Source: Hymenobacter negativus (GTDB lineage Bacteria > Bacteroidota > Bacteroidia > Cytophagales > Hymenobacteraceae). From it: 64,000 nt of DNA. This document shows positions 41,574 through 49,680 of the stretch, one piece after another. A model generated the notes under the pieces. That model ran no database searches and was not told the origin of the DNA. It was given only the letters and a program-made list of their open reading frames with translations. Positions within the stretch are counted from its first letter, which is position 1. Every line of letters starts with the position of its first letter. Where the stretch lies: NCBI RefSeq assembly GCF_017571495.1, contig NZ_JAGETZ010000008.1:225531-289530 (forward strand). The letters are read 5' to 3'. A program made the position numbers and the translations under genes.

Positions 41574-41670
41574 ACATGTATACACGGTATACAAAAGCGT
41601 TTTGTAAGGCAAGCGTGCTCAAAGTCAGGCAGATGCTTATAGGTATACAATGTGTACCGTGTATACATGT
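41574..41670. promoter_or_regulatory. widely spaced 20-bp inverted repeat
   Basis: ACATGTATACACGGTATACA (41574-41593) matches the reverse complement of 41651-41670 with one mismatch. The arms are 57 bp apart. They could be two operator sites or a cruciform in the early promoter region. Confidence 0.65.
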
Positions 41671-41674
41671 GCTA

Positions 41675-41755
41675 CATGCATTGCGCTCGTTGCACACATT
41701 GCGCTCGCTGTATGCATTGCACGCGCTACACGCATTGCACACGTTGCGGGGTGGC
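41675..41755. repeat. GCATTGC/ACATTGC repeat cluster
   Basis: ATTGCGCTCG twice (41680, 41699), then ATTGCACGCG and ATTGCACACG at about 19-bp spacing, just upstream of the HTH gene's stop at 41758. Confidence 0.6.
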
Positions 41756-41757
41756 AG

Positions 41758-42093
41758 CTACGCCGCCTGCTGCTTGCGGCCCTCGAAGGCACGCACGGCT
41801 TCTTCGGTGACGAGCCACTTGTTGCCGACTTGCCGGCCCACCAGCCCGCCGCGCTTGGGGTCGAGCCGGAGGTACTCGTAGCAGGTGGTGGCCGAGAAGC
41901 CCAGCCGCATGGTCAGGCGGTCGTCGTAGCCCCGGCCGGGGGTGGGCTTGGTGCCCAGGTGGTAGGTGCGGTTTTCCAGGGCCGCGCCCGCCAGTCGCTC
42001 GCCCAGCTCACGGGCGGCCGTGTTGAGGAGTTCCATCTCGCGGGGGTGCGAGAGCTGCAGCTGAATGACGCCGTTTACTAATTCGACCTGCAT
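41758..42093 (-). CDS. HTH_17/MerR-like small DNA-binding protein (111 aa)
   Basis: Residues 60-105 (LTMRLGFSATTCYEYLRLDP ... GLVGRQVGNKWLVTEEAVRA) form the helix-turn-helix and wing of excisionase-like HTH_17 proteins. The N-terminal half (MELLNTAARELGERLAG) is a helix. It may control early phage genes or help excision. Starts 4 bp after the upstream gene's stop. Confidence 0.6.
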   Translation of the reverse strand: MQVELVNGVIQLQLSHPREMELLNTAARELGERLAGAALENRTYHLGTKPTPGRGYDDRLTMRLGFSATTCYEYLRLDPKRGGLVGRQVGNKWLVTEEAVRAFEGRKQQAA

Positions 42094-42097
42094 GGCA

Positions 42098-42529
42098 CTA
42101 GGCGGCTTTGCGCATGGGCGTAACCATGCCAGTGTAGTCGTACATGGGAATCACCACGGCCTCCACGATGCGCTCCAGGCGCAGGGCCTCGGCGTGGTCG
42201 GTCACGTCCAGCTCGGTGAAGAACAGGGGCCGGATGCCCCCGAACCACACCTCGCGCTGCAAGGCCGTGCGGAAGCGGCTGGCCTGGCGTCCGGCAAACG
42301 TGGTGCCCCGACCCGGCACGTAGGCCCGGACGCAATACGGGGTGCCGTCTACTTCTTCGTCGATGCAGTAGCCCAGCACCGGCAGCACCGTGCCCGTGGG
42401 AAAGTCCAGGACCGGGGCCGTGAGGTGCAGCAGGTCGCCGTCGGTGAAGCCCGTGGTGACGGAGAGCTCGGGTTTCTTTTTGCCGGGAGAGGCGAGCAGG
42501 GGGATAAGAGAAGGCTTAGGGGTTTTCAT
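42098..42529 (-). CDS. hypothetical phage early protein (143 aa)
   Basis: MKTPKPSLIPLLASPGKKKP begins a beta-rich soluble protein (LPVLGYCIDEEVDGTPYCVR). The leader carries five perfect copies of the octamer GTGAAAGC just upstream of the start. Unrecognised family. Confidence 0.5.
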   Translation of the reverse strand: MKTPKPSLIPLLASPGKKKPELSVTTGFTDGDLLHLTAPVLDFPTGTVLPVLGYCIDEEVDGTPYCVRAYVPGRGTTFAGRQASRFRTALQREVWFGGIRPLFFTELDVTDHAEALRLERIVEAVVIPMYDYTGMVTPMRKAA

Positions 42530-42532
42530 GAT

Positions 42533-42575
42533 GTGAAAGCGTGAAAGCGTGAAAGCGTGAAAGCGTGAAAGCGTG
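42533..42575. repeat. octamer tandem repeat GTGAAAGC x5
   Basis: Five perfect copies (42533, 42541, 42549, 42557, 42565) plus GTG. It ends 3 bp upstream of the ATG at 42529, in its 5' leader. Confidence 0.9.
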
Positions 42576-42603
42576 TTGGTTGGTGTTGGAAGTAGGAGGG
42601 AGG

Positions 42604-42840
42604 TTAGGCGGCTTGTGCCGGTTCGGCGTGGGCTGCTTTCCAGGCGGCAAAGCCCGTGGGGTTGGTTTTCTGTGCCAACGCTTCCACGGCGGGCCAGTAC
42701 TTGCTGTTGGTGTGCTCTAAGCGCACGATTTGCGAGAGGTTCGACACGTTCTTGCAGCCGGTCTGGGTAGCTAGTGTAACTGTGTAGTTGTCGGGCATCA
42801 GGTCCCGGATGCGGGGCGGGGATTTTTGGAGTTGAGCCAT
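42604..42840 (-). CDS. Cro-like early regulator candidate (78 aa)
   Basis: MAQLQKSPPRIRDLMPDNYT begins the protein, then VTLATQTGCKNVSNLSQIVR, a likely helix-turn-helix, and KYWPAVEALAQKTN. It is the first gene divergent from the CI-type repressor with a 48-bp gap, the usual place of cro or an early activator. The fold is judged by eye. Confidence 0.5.
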   Translation of the reverse strand: MAQLQKSPPRIRDLMPDNYTVTLATQTGCKNVSNLSQIVRLEHTNSKYWPAVEALAQKTNPTGFAAWKAAHAEPAQAA

Positions 42841-42888
42841 GATTTTGGGTTTTGTCCCTTTGTTAGGTACTAGAAAAAGCGGTGTACC

Positions 42889-43752
42889 TTGCAGGGGTTA
42901 GTGTTAGTGTTGGCAAAGCTATACGACATTTCTAGTAAACGCAAGAAATATCAATTGGAATCTACAAGAAAAATCGTAGAAAAGACGCAACAGCCTGTCC
43001 ATGAGCGATTAATTTTTCTAATCGAAAGGTTGGCCGGCGGGGTGCAAGCGCGGTTCGCTGAGCGTGTTGGAGTACCGACGGGCACAATTGGCGATATTCT
43101 CGGCAAGAAGAAGTCTAAGCCAGGATTTGAGCTTACTGGAAAAATCTTGCAAGCATATCCTGAGGTTAGTGAGCGGTGGCTCCTGACTGGTGAGGGTGAA
43201 ATGCTCAAATCCGACATTTCTAGCGATGGCCATCAAAATATTCTGCCATATCCTCCTGACCAGAACAACGTGCAGGCTGTGGGCCTGCTTTCTGAAATCC
43301 CCGTTATTGAATTAGGTCGAGTTAGCTTCAGAGCGCGTGCGTCCTTTAATTACGCACAGTTGCAACGCTTTATGAACAGCGAACTTTTCGACAAGGTACT
43401 GTTTCGGCTGCCGCCTGGACGCACGGCTGAGGATTACCAGGATGCCTTAGTATTCGACATCGAGGGGGACAGTATGGAGCCGAGCCTACGTGACGGACAG
43501 CAAGTCATTGCATGGCCTGTACCTGAGGGTAAATGGGAGTACCTACACAATACCATCTGTGTCGTGGACTACGACGACACAGTAACGGTGAAAGCCATTT
43601 TTGCCAACGCACTCTTCAACACAGACGGCCTGACGCTGCATGCCACTGGTGGAGCCGGCGGGTCGTTCACAGTGGCTCGGAAGGACATCCACTCTATTTG
43701 GGAGGTTAGAGAATTTTATGGGGTGGTGCCGGTGCGTTTGGTTGCTGCCTAA
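42889..43752 (+). CDS. CI/LexA-type phage repressor with S24 peptidase domain
   Basis: A protein of up to 287 aa. HTH at about 50-72 (GGVQARFAERVGVPTGTIGD). C-terminal S24 domain with Ser195 in IEGDSMEPSLRDGQ and Lys235 in TVTVKAIF, the Ser-Lys dyad of self-cleaving repressors. No ATG precedes the HTH in this frame; the TTG at 42889 or 42955 is the likely start. It faces the early genes and should hold them off during lysogeny until DNA damage. A defence operon follows after 46 bp. Confidence 0.85.
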   Translation: MQGLVLVLAKLYDISSKRKKYQLESTRKIVEKTQQPVHERLIFLIERLAGGVQARFAERVGVPTGTIGDILGKKKSKPGFELTGKILQAYPEVSERWLLTGEGEMLKSDISSDGHQNILPYPPDQNNVQAVGLLSEIPVIELGRVSFRARASFNYAQLQRFMNSELFDKVLFRLPPGRTAEDYQDALVFDIEGDSMEPSLRDGQQVIAWPVPEGKWEYLHNTICVVDYDDTVTVKAIFANALFNTDGLTLHATGGAGGSFTVARKDIHSIWEVREFYGVVPVRLVAA

Positions 43753-43798
43753 ATTATTTGCGGTTTAGCTCGAGCAGAAACTTGGGTGTTTTTACTTT

Positions 43799-45106
43799 AT
43801 GATGATGGCTTCTGCTTCAATTAATAAAACTGGAGTTTCAACGCCCAAGCGGGGGAATATACAATTTAGAAATAGGGCGCTTTGGTACGAATATTATGCT
43901 GGTTATTCGCCACAGTTCGCACTAGATGTAATTGAATACTTAAATGTTGATAAAGATTCAATAGTTTTAGACCCGTGGAATGGTATCGGAACTACTACTC
44001 TTGCTGCAAGCGCTGCTGGATGTTTGGGTAAAGGCTTTGATTTGAATCCTGTTCCCATAGTTATTTCCAAGGCGCTAAATGTAAGTGTAGGAGATAAGCA
44101 AAGTATTTTGCCTCTTGCGAAAGAGATTGTTTCTAAAGCAACAAGGCTTAGGAAATATGAGGATAATGAGCCACTGAGTATATGGTTTGGCTCCAGCGCT
44201 AGCAGTGCAATTAGGAGTATAGAAAAATCTATACAAGTTTGTTTAGTAAGGCAACGGAAACAAGATTATGCATTTATAGTCTCTGATACGTCTTGCGTTT
44301 CAGAAATAGCTGCATTTTTTTACCTAGCACTTTTTAAGACTATCAGAGTACTGATTGGGAAGTTTACTGGGTCTAATCCAACATGGGTGAAGAAACCAAA
44401 GCTCGATTCTGATAAAATAGATTATTCATTTTCGTTTATAAAGCAGTGCTTTGAGAAGGAAATAGCTTCTATGCTAGATTGCTTTAATCCTGTATTTGAA
44501 TCAAGCCTTTCAGGAGAAATAGAGGTAACGGTTGGTGACTCGTCAAATATTCCATGTCGTTCAAGTACGGTGGATTTTGTTATGTCATCGCCTCCCTATT
44601 GTACTAGAATAGATTATGCAGTGAGTACGATGCCTGAGTTAGCCTTGCTGGGTTTTGCTGATACGAAGTTTGATACACTTCGCAGAAAGCTAATAGGTAC
44701 TACTACCGTTCCCTCTATACAACCTTTTATATCAGAACAATGGGGGCAGAGTTGCAATATGTTTTTAACGAAGTTGAAATATCATTCTTCTAAAGCATCA
44801 GCTACTTATTATCTCAAAAATCACGTTCAGTATTTTGATTCCCTTTTTAAATCAATTTCTGAGATTAGTCGTGTTCTTAAAAAAGAAGGTAATTGCGTAT
44901 TAGTAGTGCAGGATTCATATTATAAAGATATTCATAATGATTTACCGAAGATTGTGTCTGATATGGCATATGGAGTTGGTTTAAGTCATATTAATTCAGT
45001 CGGGTTTTTGGCTAATAACAACATGGCTGAAATCAATCCTGGTTCAAAAAAATATCGTTCTTCAAGTACTGCCACTGAGAGCGTACTCTTTTTTCAAAAA
45101 CACTAG
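43799..45106 (+). CDS. DNA methyltransferase (N6-A/N4-C type)
   Basis: A 435-aa protein. Motif I is VLDPWNGIGTT (57-67), the SAM-binding FDLNPVP follows, and motif IV is SSPPYC (about 262-267), the catalytic SPPY of amino-methyltransferases, in the order seen in beta-class enzymes. No target-recognition domain is obvious; the 270-360 region may serve. It is the first gene of an AT-rich three-gene operon. The ATG triplet at 43799 leaves three possible starts. No cognate restriction nuclease of a known type is adjacent. Confidence 0.8.
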   Translation: MMMASASINKTGVSTPKRGNIQFRNRALWYEYYAGYSPQFALDVIEYLNVDKDSIVLDPWNGIGTTTLAASAAGCLGKGFDLNPVPIVISKALNVSVGDKQSILPLAKEIVSKATRLRKYEDNEPLSIWFGSSASSAIRSIEKSIQVCLVRQRKQDYAFIVSDTSCVSEIAAFFYLALFKTIRVLIGKFTGSNPTWVKKPKLDSDKIDYSFSFIKQCFEKEIASMLDCFNPVFESSLSGEIEVTVGDSSNIPCRSSTVDFVMSSPPYCTRIDYAVSTMPELALLGFADTKFDTLRRKLIGTTTVPSIQPFISEQWGQSCNMFLTKLKYHSSKASATYYLKNHVQYFDSLFKSISEISRVLKKEGNCVLVVQDSYYKDIHNDLPKIVSDMAYGVGLSHINSVGFLANNNMAEINPGSKKYRSSSTATESVLFFQKH

Positions 45107-45120
45107 AATAACTTTCTTTT

Positions 45121-46248
45121 ATGTCATCAGAAAGCAAGGTAGTAGACCTAATATCGCAAGTTGATGCAGCTTTAGAAAAAGCGCACTTACAGAGCCTAGA
45201 TATATCATTTAACGAATTGATGGGCATGAAGATAGAGAAAGAGTTAGTTATTGACCCCGATTACCAACGTCTTTTCCAATGGTCGGAAGGTGCCCAATCT
45301 AGGTTTATCGAGTCACTACTACTTGGTATGCCAGTTCCACCTATTTATGTGATTGAAATAGAAGAGGGTAAATACTCTTTAATAGATGGCTTGCAGCGTA
45401 TATCTTCTTATTTGCATTTTAGAGGTGCGTTAGAAGCAAAACATAAAGGCATTAGTCTTGGAGATGAATTGACGCTGTCAGATTGTGATATTGTCTCTGC
45501 TCTTAATGGTAAAAAGTTCAAAGACTTAGGTACTACACTTCAGATAAGACTAAAAAGAGCGTTCATTCGTGTGGAAGTTGTTAAAAAAGCAAGTGATGTG
45601 AGGTTTAAATACCACATGTTTAAGAGGCTTAATACAGGAGGAGAAAAGCTTACTGACCAGCAAATAAGGAATTGTACAATCCGAATGTTGGACCCTCAAT
45701 TCAACGATTACATCGCCAGCTTGTCCGCTGACCCATCTTTTGCTTCTTGCGTAGGTATTATTACTGATGACCAGAAGGATGGATGGTTCGACCGGGAGCT
45801 AGTGTTGCGGTTTTTTGCATTTAAAAATCAACTAGGTAAGTTCAGGCATGACGTAAGGGATTTTTTAACTGACTATATGGAAGCAGTATCTGAACCAGAC
45901 CCTTTGAAAAGGCTGAATTTTGACTATCAAAATGAGAAAGCAGATTTTGAAAAAACCTTTCAATTATTCGCTAAAACATTAGGAGAGAAAGCATTCGGCT
46001 TTCCTAACAAAAACCGTGATGCTATTACTAAAGGTTTCAGTGCAATGCATTTTGAAGCTTTGACTCTAGGAATACAAAAACATCTTAAGTCTATAGATTT
46101 AAGCAATCAAGCTGAGGTGTCTGCGTTGGCTACAAAACTCGCTGATTTGAAGCTAAATCCGGAGTTTGTAAAATTGACCTCTGGTGGTGGTAAAAATTCT
46201 CCTGGATTATTAAAAGCTAGAATAAAATTTGTTGAGGACTTTCTATAA
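45121..46248 (+). CDS. DUF262 (GmrSD N-terminal-like) protein
   Basis: A 375-aa protein. DPDYQRLFQWSEGAQSRFIE (45-64) followed by SLLLGMPVPPIYVIE, and SLIDGLQRISS (86-96), are the hallmark of DUF262, a ParB-like domain found in type IV restriction (GmrSD) and other defence genes. It probably uses nucleotide to control a partner. The GmrD-type DUF1524 HNH domain is missing; a helical tail (about 250-370) is there instead. Lies 14 bp after the methylase and 12 bp before the HEPN gene. Confidence 0.85.
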   Translation: MSSESKVVDLISQVDAALEKAHLQSLDISFNELMGMKIEKELVIDPDYQRLFQWSEGAQSRFIESLLLGMPVPPIYVIEIEEGKYSLIDGLQRISSYLHFRGALEAKHKGISLGDELTLSDCDIVSALNGKKFKDLGTTLQIRLKRAFIRVEVVKKASDVRFKYHMFKRLNTGGEKLTDQQIRNCTIRMLDPQFNDYIASLSADPSFASCVGIITDDQKDGWFDRELVLRFFAFKNQLGKFRHDVRDFLTDYMEAVSEPDPLKRLNFDYQNEKADFEKTFQLFAKTLGEKAFGFPNKNRDAITKGFSAMHFEALTLGIQKHLKSIDLSNQAEVSALATKLADLKLNPEFVKLTSGGGKNSPGLLKARIKFVEDFL

Positions 46249-46260
46249 TTTATTATTAGC

Positions 46261-46944
46261 ATGACTTTAATTGATTTTATCGCAGAGATTGAGGCTGATT
46301 ATGCCTGGCGTGAGGATGAGATAAGATTTCATCATAACCTTATAGAAGGTTTATCTGAACAAGACGCTAATAAGCTCCGTAGAACAGCAATTTTAACTAT
46401 GTATGCTCACTTCGAGGGTTATGCTAAGTTTTGTTTTGAACACTTTGTCAATATGATAAACGCATTGCTTGTAAATTGTGGAAATGCTAAATTTGAATTA
46501 GCAGCAAGCACATTGTACCATGTTTTTGAAGACTTGAACCGAGCCGAAAGTAAGTCGAAGATTTTTAAAAATACGCTTCCGAATGATAAAAGACTCAACA
46601 GGCTTAGCAGGCAAGCAGAATTGTTAGAGCGTATTGCTGTAATAGATAGTTTAATAGTGAAATTGCCGGATGATATTGTAGATACAGAATCAAACTTAAA
46701 GCCGGTGGTCCTTAGGAAATTACTCTTTGAGGTTGGGCTTGATTATTCTAAGTTTGACCATTTAGAGAACAAAATTTCTCGTTTGCTAAATGTTAGAAAT
46801 GATATTGCACATGGCGGTCCTAAGTTTAAGAATGGTATTTTTTTATCTGATTATAATTTGCTTAGAAAAATGGCTTCAGAGGTAATGACAGAGGTCAAAA
46901 ACTCTTTAGTATTGGCGATAAAAAATTCAGAGTATTTGAGATAG
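46261..46944 (+). CDS. HEPN ribonuclease, MAE_28990/MAE_18760 type
   Basis: A 227-aa all-helical protein. LTMYAHFEGYAKFCFEHFV (45-63) is the family opening, and NVRNDIAHG (177-185) carries the Rx4H active site (Arg179, His184) of HEPN RNases. It is probably the toxic effector of the operon, cleaving RNA when released. DUF262-HEPN neighbours are known from defence islands. A terminator follows at 46979. Confidence 0.8.
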   Translation: MTLIDFIAEIEADYAWREDEIRFHHNLIEGLSEQDANKLRRTAILTMYAHFEGYAKFCFEHFVNMINALLVNCGNAKFELAASTLYHVFEDLNRAESKSKIFKNTLPNDKRLNRLSRQAELLERIAVIDSLIVKLPDDIVDTESNLKPVVLRKLLFEVGLDYSKFDHLENKISRLLNVRNDIAHGGPKFKNGIFLSDYNLLRKMASEVMTEVKNSLVLAIKNSEYLR

Positions 46945-46978
46945 ACCTATTATAATTATTTATTCTTGCTTGAATACC

Positions 46979-47008
46979 AAACCCCGCCCAACCAGCGGGG
47001 CTTTTTCT
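46979..47008 (+). terminator. terminator of the defence operon
   Basis: ACCCCGCCCAACCAGCGGGGCTTTTTCTTTT type hairpin with 5-6-bp GC stem. Confidence 0.75.
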
Positions 47009-47071
47009 TTTGGGACCGGCACACGAAAGCCGGTGCCCAGCAGTTGAACCATTCCACCTTCACTCCTGCCC

Positions 47072-47185
47072 ATGTCCACCAAAGAAGAAACGCCGGGAAC
47101 CAGCGGGGAAATGGATGCCCACATCAGGCAGCTGCAGCACTACGCCACCCCATCCACTAACAGCCAAATTGTGTATTGGGCCTAA
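47072..47185 (+). CDS. small ORF (37 aa), doubtful
   Basis: MSTKEETPGTSGEMDAHIRQ, then LQHYATPSTNSQIVYWA. Its position after a terminator is typical of small accessory genes here. It overlaps the convergent gene at 47182 by 4 bp. Unrecognised. Confidence 0.3.
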   Translation: MSTKEETPGTSGEMDAHIRQLQHYATPSTNSQIVYWA

Positions 47186-47430
47186 TACAATCTGCGATAG
47201 GTCGCCTTTGGCGGCTTCAGCAGGCCGTGCTGGGCGCTGTCAAATGCGGGCGAGTCATGCGCTGGAAGCGCGTCTGGGTCGATTTCCGGGGTTGGTTCAG
47301 GGATGCCCTTCAGCAACCGTTTTCGCCATCCTTTCAGGGGCGGCCAGGAAATGCCCCAGGCAGCCAGCGTCGCTCTGGTGTAGCCTCCCCGAGGCGACTT
47401 GGCTTGTTCTAGTTCTTCCTTCGTCGGCAT
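47182..47430 (-). CDS. small conserved-looking protein (82 aa)
   Basis: The frame begins MPTKEELEQAKSPRGGYTRA; the section TLAAWGISWPPLKGWRKRLL (21-40) recalls short Bacteroidota phage/accessory proteins with a GGYT...GISWPP.KGW pattern. The ATG at 47430 was chosen over the longer frame because the conserved part begins there. Function unknown. Confidence 0.5.
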   Translation of the reverse strand: MPTKEELEQAKSPRGGYTRATLAAWGISWPPLKGWRKRLLKGIPEPTPEIDPDALPAHDSPAFDSAQHGLLKPPKATYRRLY

Positions 47431-47535
47431 GGAGAAACAGTTGAGTGGTGTTGGAAGTCGATGCCGGTAGAAGCATAAAGCTAAATGGCATCGACGTATC
47501 CAGCACATGTACCACCCGGGTATGTGGAGCCCCTT

Positions 47536-47723
47536 GACTGATAATTTCTATCCTTTCGTTTATAACAAGGTTCCCTTTCCATGGCCATCAGACTGATAAA
47601 GTCTATCCTTTCGGGCGCCATTGTTAAGCACTTATAGCCTGACCTTTATTTGGTTTATTGCTTTGATTATCAAGGTATATTGATGAAGTAGGCTCTTGTA
47701 AGTGAAAGGATAGCTTTCATCAG
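47536..47723. promoter_or_regulatory. three operator-like repeats CTGATAA...CTATCCTTTC
   Basis: GACTGATAATTTCTATCC at 47536 and GACTGATAAAGTCTATCC at 47591 are 23-bp direct repeats with 21 matches. A third, diverged copy is inverted at 47703-47723. They lie upstream of the secreted S74 gene at 47870. No gene is visible in 47431-47869. Confidence 0.55.
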
Positions 47724-47869
47724 CGAAAGGAAACTTGTGCAGGTCAACGCCACCACGGAGGACCACGCCCCGAGCGAAGAAAGGGGAGGAGTAGCCACAA
47801 CAATACACCGGTCCTACCTTTGCAAATACGGCGGGGCGTGACCCAGCTGCTACGTGTTGTCTGCTTAGG

Positions 47870-49054
47870 ATGAACCACTTTCCCCCGCTTCGCCGCGCCG
47901 CTGTGCTCCTGCTGCTGGCCGCCGCACCCCTGGCTGCGCAGGCCCAATCGACCGGCGTGGGCATCGGCATTACCACCCCCCGCGCCGGCCTCGACGTGAA
48001 CCACAACAACGGCGTGCTCTCGACCGGCACCTTCGGCACGGGCACCATTCCCGTGCAGGGGGCCGGCACCCGCCTGCTGTGGTACCCCGCCAAAGGGGCC
48101 TTTCGGGTGGGCGGCGTGGACAACTTCGCGAACTCCTTGGGCTTGCCCGCGCAAACGAACGGCGCCACGGCCAGTACCTGGTGGGACGACGCCAACACCG
48201 GCAACTACTCGGCCGCCTTGGGCTACGCCTGCCTCGCCAGGGGCGACTACTCCCTGGCGGCCGGCTACGCCACCTCAGCCACCCAAACCGCAGCGTTCGC
48301 CTACGGCTACGAGTGCACCGCCAGCGGGGCCGCTTCCGTCGCGCTGGGCTTCGGGGCCCACACCAACGCCCGTCAGGGCAGCTTCGTCTTTGCTGACCGC
48401 TCGTCGACCGGCCTCTTCCGCGCGCCCGTCAATCACTCGGCCAACTGGCGCGTGACGGGCGGCTTCCGCGTCGTGACCGACGGCGGCGGCACCGATTCGT
48501 TCGCGCCCACGCGCGGCGTGAGCATCCTGCCGTCTGCGGGCAGCGGCGGCACCACCGACTGGGGGCAATTCGCGAGCGTAACGCTGATTGCCACCTCCAG
48601 CGGGGCCTACCTGAGCAACGGCGGCACATGGACCAATTCTTCTGACCGCCACAAGAAGCACCGGTTCGAGGCCGTGTCGGGCGAGGACGTATTGCGCCGC
48701 CTGCGCCGGGTGCCCATCACGCGCTGGAGCTACAAGGCCGACGCGCCCTCGGTGCGCCACCTCGGCCCCATGGCCCAGGATTTCCGCCGCGCCTTCGGCC
48801 TGGGAGCCGACAGCGTGAGCATCGGCACCGTCGACGCCGACGGGGTGGCCCTGGCCGGCGTGCAGGCCCTCGAAGCGCGCAGCCGCGCCCAGGCCGTCGA
48901 AATCACCGCCCTGCGCGCTCGCCTCGCGGCCCTGGAGCGCCACGCCGCCACCCCGGCCACCGGTTCCAATCTCCTGGCCCAACTGCCGCTGGCCGCCGGC
49001 CTGCTGGGGGCCGGCTTGGTGCTGGCGTTCCGGCGCCGGCGGAAGATGGAGTAG
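47870..49054 (+). CDS. secreted YadA-head-like fibre with Peptidase_S74 domain
   Basis: A 394-aa protein. Signal peptide about 8-25 (AAVLLLLAAAPLAAQAQ). A trimeric head-like region follows with repeats SAALGYACLARGDYSLAAGY and ASVALGFGAHTNARQGSF, as in YadA/Hep-Hag motifs. The S74 chaperone comes next (SSDRHKKHRFEAVSGEDVLR ... HLGPMAQDFRRAFG, about 258-312), then a coiled coil and a C-terminal membrane helix with a basic tail (LLGAGLVLAFRRRRKME). It is likely to be displayed on the cell surface. Confidence 0.8.
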   Translation: MNHFPPLRRAAVLLLLAAAPLAAQAQSTGVGIGITTPRAGLDVNHNNGVLSTGTFGTGTIPVQGAGTRLLWYPAKGAFRVGGVDNFANSLGLPAQTNGATASTWWDDANTGNYSAALGYACLARGDYSLAAGYATSATQTAAFAYGYECTASGAASVALGFGAHTNARQGSFVFADRSSTGLFRAPVNHSANWRVTGGFRVVTDGGGTDSFAPTRGVSILPSAGSGGTTDWGQFASVTLIATSSGAYLSNGGTWTNSSDRHKKHRFEAVSGEDVLRRLRRVPITRWSYKADAPSVRHLGPMAQDFRRAFGLGADSVSIGTVDADGVALAGVQALEARSRAQAVEITALRARLAALERHAATPATGSNLLAQLPLAAGLLGAGLVLAFRRRRKME

Positions 49055-49072
49055 CCTTTTCCTGCAAAAAGC

Positions 49073-49099
49073 CCTGCCCTCACCCAGCGGGGCTTTTTC
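49073..49099 (+). terminator. terminator hairpin
   Basis: AAAAAGCCCTGCC...AGCGGGGCTTTTTC. Confidence 0.7.
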
Positions 49100-49122
49100 A
49101 TGCCCACTCCCTACCTTGCCGC

Positions 49123-49395
49123 ATGACCTTACACGATTTCAACCAACTCTCGGATGAGGTGCAGCTGGCCTACGTCTTCCAGCGCGGCACCTACCTGGCC
49201 CGGCGCTGGGATGACTTCCACCAGGCCGTGAACCTTTACCGGGTACCGGGCGGCTTCTTCGTGGAAGTGAACTACGACGTGGAGAAAAACGAAATCGAGT
49301 TTCTGTTTGCCTTCGAAGCAGGAAGCGAAGATGACCGGCTGCCGGACTACGCCATGTTCGTGAAGCTGCCGGACTGGGTGCCGGACACCGAGTAA
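49123..49395 (+). CDS. conserved hypothetical protein (90 aa), copy of 5833 gene
   Basis: MTLHDFNQLSDEVQLAYVFQ...; it differs from the 5833-6105 product at only a few positions (for example NLYRVPGGFFVEVN against QLYQVPSGFFVELN) and lies in the opposite orientation. Followed after 2 bp by a 72-aa gene that the other locus lacks. Confidence 0.65.
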   Translation: MTLHDFNQLSDEVQLAYVFQRGTYLARRWDDFHQAVNLYRVPGGFFVEVNYDVEKNEIEFLFAFEAGSEDDRLPDYAMFVKLPDWVPDTE

Positions 49396-49397
49396 GC

Positions 49398-49616
49398 ATG
49401 TTTGGCAACCTCTTCGGCCCCCGTTACCAGTATGCCGTGGGCGATGGCGTGCTGCTGCCGGCGCGCAACGTCTTCTTCCAGGTGCAGTGGCGGGGCTACC
49501 TGGTGCTGGGCCCGCCTGGTCAGCGGCGGCGCGTGCCCATCTACTGGCTGGGCGAGGCGCATTGGGACTGCTACTACGAGGACGAGCTGGTGCCCATTGA
49601 GTCGCTGCCGTTTTAG
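49398..49616 (+). CDS. small hypothetical protein (72 aa)
   Basis: The protein MFGNLFGPRYQYAVGDGVLL... has a small SH3-like barrel pattern (FFQVQWRGYLVLGPPGQRRR; DELVPIESLPF). It starts 2 bp after the previous stop, in one operon with it, and ends in a terminator. Unrecognised. Confidence 0.55.
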   Translation: MFGNLFGPRYQYAVGDGVLLPARNVFFQVQWRGYLVLGPPGQRRRVPIYWLGEAHWDCYYEDELVPIESLPF

Positions 49617-49621
49617 GCAAC

Positions 49622-49651
49622 AAAAAAGCCCCAGCATCACTGGGGCTTTTG
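49622..49651 (+). terminator. terminator hairpin
   Basis: AAAAAAGCCCCAG, CATCA, CTGGGGCTTTT. Confidence 0.85.
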
Positions 49652-49680
49652 CTTATTGATGCAGTTACGCTCAGTTCGCG

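Noticed and set aside
41432..41755. CRISPR array
   Set aside because: The repeats are contiguous or irregular, with no spacers of even length between them and no cas genes.
42533..42575. CRISPR or iteron array
   Set aside because: Tandem octamers without spacers; a simple repeat fits better.
43799..45106. Methylase of a classical type II restriction pair
   Set aside because: The next genes are DUF262 and HEPN proteins, not a recognisable restriction endonuclease.
48275..48982. 235-aa minus frame opposite the S74 fibre
   Set aside because: Gly/Ala-rich shadow frame; the plus-strand gene has signal peptide and domain matches.
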